DNA of 64,000 bases from Neoceratodus forsteri (taxonomy: Eukaryota > Chordata > Ceratodontiformes > Ceratodontidae). Positions within the stretch are counted from its first letter, which is position 1. Each line of letters opens with the position of its first letter. The position numbers were made by a program, and so were the translations under genes. The notes under the pieces were generated by a model. It had not been told where the DNA came from. It searched no databases and was given only the letters and a program-made list of their open reading frames with translations. Shown in pieces: positions 62,835 through 64,000 of the stretch. Where the stretch lies: contig CM057453.1 in NCBI GenBank assembly GCA_016271365.2, positions 502,795,001 through 502,859,000 on the forward strand, given 5' to 3'.

Positions 62835-64000
62835 TTGTTCAATCCACACTGTCTAGCAGGTTCCTTGCCGCTTTAAGATGGGTTAGAAGGTCTTCAAGCT
62901 GTCCCCTCCCACCCACCTGGGTAGTATAACCCTCGGCTCCGCCCCATGACGCCAGATCTTCCTTACCGCTTGGAAGCTTAGGTTCCCTCCTTAACACTCT
63001 TGTGTCTTTAGGCCTGGATCCTAATCCTTCGGTTTTTCTGAAAATTGTTTTAAAGTTTACAAGACTTAAGTCTTCCTCTACCCTCGTGGCTGCGATGGAG
63101 TCAAAATCTACTCCCGGCTTCTGTCGGTGCCCTTGCGGGCAGAAGATGTCTCGGTCCGACCCTCACGACACGTGCGTTTACGGCCTGGGGCTTGCCCACG
63201 ATCCGCAGGCCTGCGATCTCTGCAAGTCTTTTACGGCTTCAGTTCTGGAAGACCGCGCTGCCCAACTTCATCTGGGGCCCCCCAAGAAACGGTTTCCGCC
63301 GGTGAAGTCGATGGAGGCCTGTTGGGTGGTGTCCGCGGCTGTGGGCTCCGCGGAGCAGCTGGAGCAGTTAATCGCCCTCGAGGAGGAGGCGGCCCAGGCT
63401 GCGTCTGCTGCTTTCTTGGAGTTGCTGTTTATCCCGCTCTCCTTGGGCTTCTCCTACACTGCTTCTTTTAAGGAGCTTTTTCAGTCCCTCTCCACCAAGG
63501 GAGAAGAGCCCTCAGGGACTTACATGAGTAGGTTGAAGAAAAAGGAACCGCCATCGACGTTCGGGAGAACGGGAGAGATCTTGTTCCCCGGAACATCTGC
63601 ATTTGACTTCAGTCGAGGTTGCGGCTTCACAGTGTCCCTGTCAGGTCAGCCAGCCGAGACACCCATTGATGCGGTTGAGATTTTTCTCGACCCATTGAAC
63701 GGGCTGTCTACTGGTGAAGCCGATAACTCTCTATCACCGGTTCCCCCGGTGGTTACCGAGGACTTGCTTTGGCCTCCCAAGCCGAAGTCCCCGGTCAAGG
63801 ACCCTGAACCGAGGGATGAGCGGGTTTCCCCCGGCCCCTCTTCGACCCACCATCGGCGACCCCGACGGTCTCGGTCCTCCTCTGTGTCGGGTAGGTCCCG
63901 CTGACATAGGCGATCTCAGTCCCAGCTTCACAGAAAGCGGCCTCGCTGCTTGTCCTCTTTGGAGGATAGGCTCCGGCGCAAGTTACATCGTTGCTATGAG
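62835..64000 (+). mobile_element. DIRS-C: 5' part of a third DIRS family, cut by the window edge
   Basis: Gag with the DIRS-type zinc finger is preceded by a GC-rich leader containing gtagtataaccc (TATA-like, near 62924). The left inverted terminal repeat cannot be verified because its partner lies beyond the window. The orientation matches NFKB1 and the other intact DIRS copies. Confidence 0.75.
63094..64000 (+). pseudogene. DIRS-C gag, partial, one nonsense codon
   Basis: The open frame begins upstream (63002), but the likely start is MESKSTPGF at 63094. The finger CRCPCGQKMSRSDPHDTCVYG then LAHDPQACDLCKSF follows the pattern of the DIRS-A finger (C-x2-C ... H-x2-C ... H-x4-C-x2-C), although the fourth Cys is replaced by Gly. 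An Ala/Glu helix follows (EQLEQLIALEEEAAQAASAA), then a Pro/Ser/acidic section and an Arg/Ser-rich end. TGA at 63902-63904 interrupts, but the frame stays open and basic (HRRSQSQLHRKRPR) to the window edge, so the TGA is probably a CGA-type mutation. Confidence 0.8.

Noticed and set aside
1..64000. CRISPR array, bacterial operons or prophage
   Set aside because: Introns, LINEs, SINEs and DIRS elements show vertebrate nuclear DNA. The tandem repeats lack the regular spacer pattern.
48328..64000. Next NFKB1 exon after RQLTG
   Set aside because: No matching peptide with splice sites found; probably beyond the window.

Overview
The window is vertebrate nuclear DNA: the interior of one host gene, swollen by transposons. 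Two short exons on the + strand read as consecutive exons of NFKB1 (NF-kB p105/p50, Rel homology domain). They lie at 16754-16905 and 48164-48327. Splice sites and phases match (phase 0 entry, phase 2 junction, phase 1 exit). They are 31,258 bp apart, so the window holds the 3' part of one intron, one complete giant intron and the 5' part of the next. I found no other host exon.

The repeat content is DIRS tyrosine-recombinase retrotransposons, CR1, L2-like and L1/Tx1-like LINEs, MIR/CORE-type and other tRNA-derived SINEs, and a TTAA-ended MITE resembling the Xenopus T2 type. This points to a large-genome tetrapod, most likely an amphibian, with lungfish possible. The sequence alone does not name the species.

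Layout. 1-6400: two diverged 2.1-kb direct copies of an unrecognised composite repeat (recurring motif module, degenerate GTTTGC tract, foldback), an inverted copy of the module, then a ~300-bp tandem repeat. 6400-8455: little recognisable. 8455-11390: minus-strand L2-like LINE. 11640-15790: older minus-strand LINE split by a plus-strand CR1. 16754: NFKB1 exon. 17095-19120: MIR-like SINEs, a CR1 tail and an L1/Tx1 3' end. 19137-20770: LTR-like repeat with AATAAA on the minus strand. 21009-26709: DIRS-A copy 1. 27349-33625: DIRS-B. 33885-38760: antisense ruin of a DIRS element with a CR1 inside. 39664-42200: minus-strand CR1. 43000-47070: SINE-like repeats. 48164: NFKB1 exon. 49800-56200: a MITE apparently split by DIRS-A copy 2. 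57555-59350: L1/Tx1 endonuclease fragment and minisatellites. 59501-60313: a MITE with nested inverted repeats. 61130-62825: LINE and CR1 3' ends. 62835-64000: the 5' part of a third DIRS family, running off the window.

The DIRS copies have the diagnostic architecture: gag, RT/RNase H, tyrosine recombinase, inverted terminal repeats, and an internal complementary region that pairs with both ends. Every copy is dead by frameshift or nonsense, and the recombinase catalytic triad is broken differently in each. The only gene product expected from this window is NFKB1.
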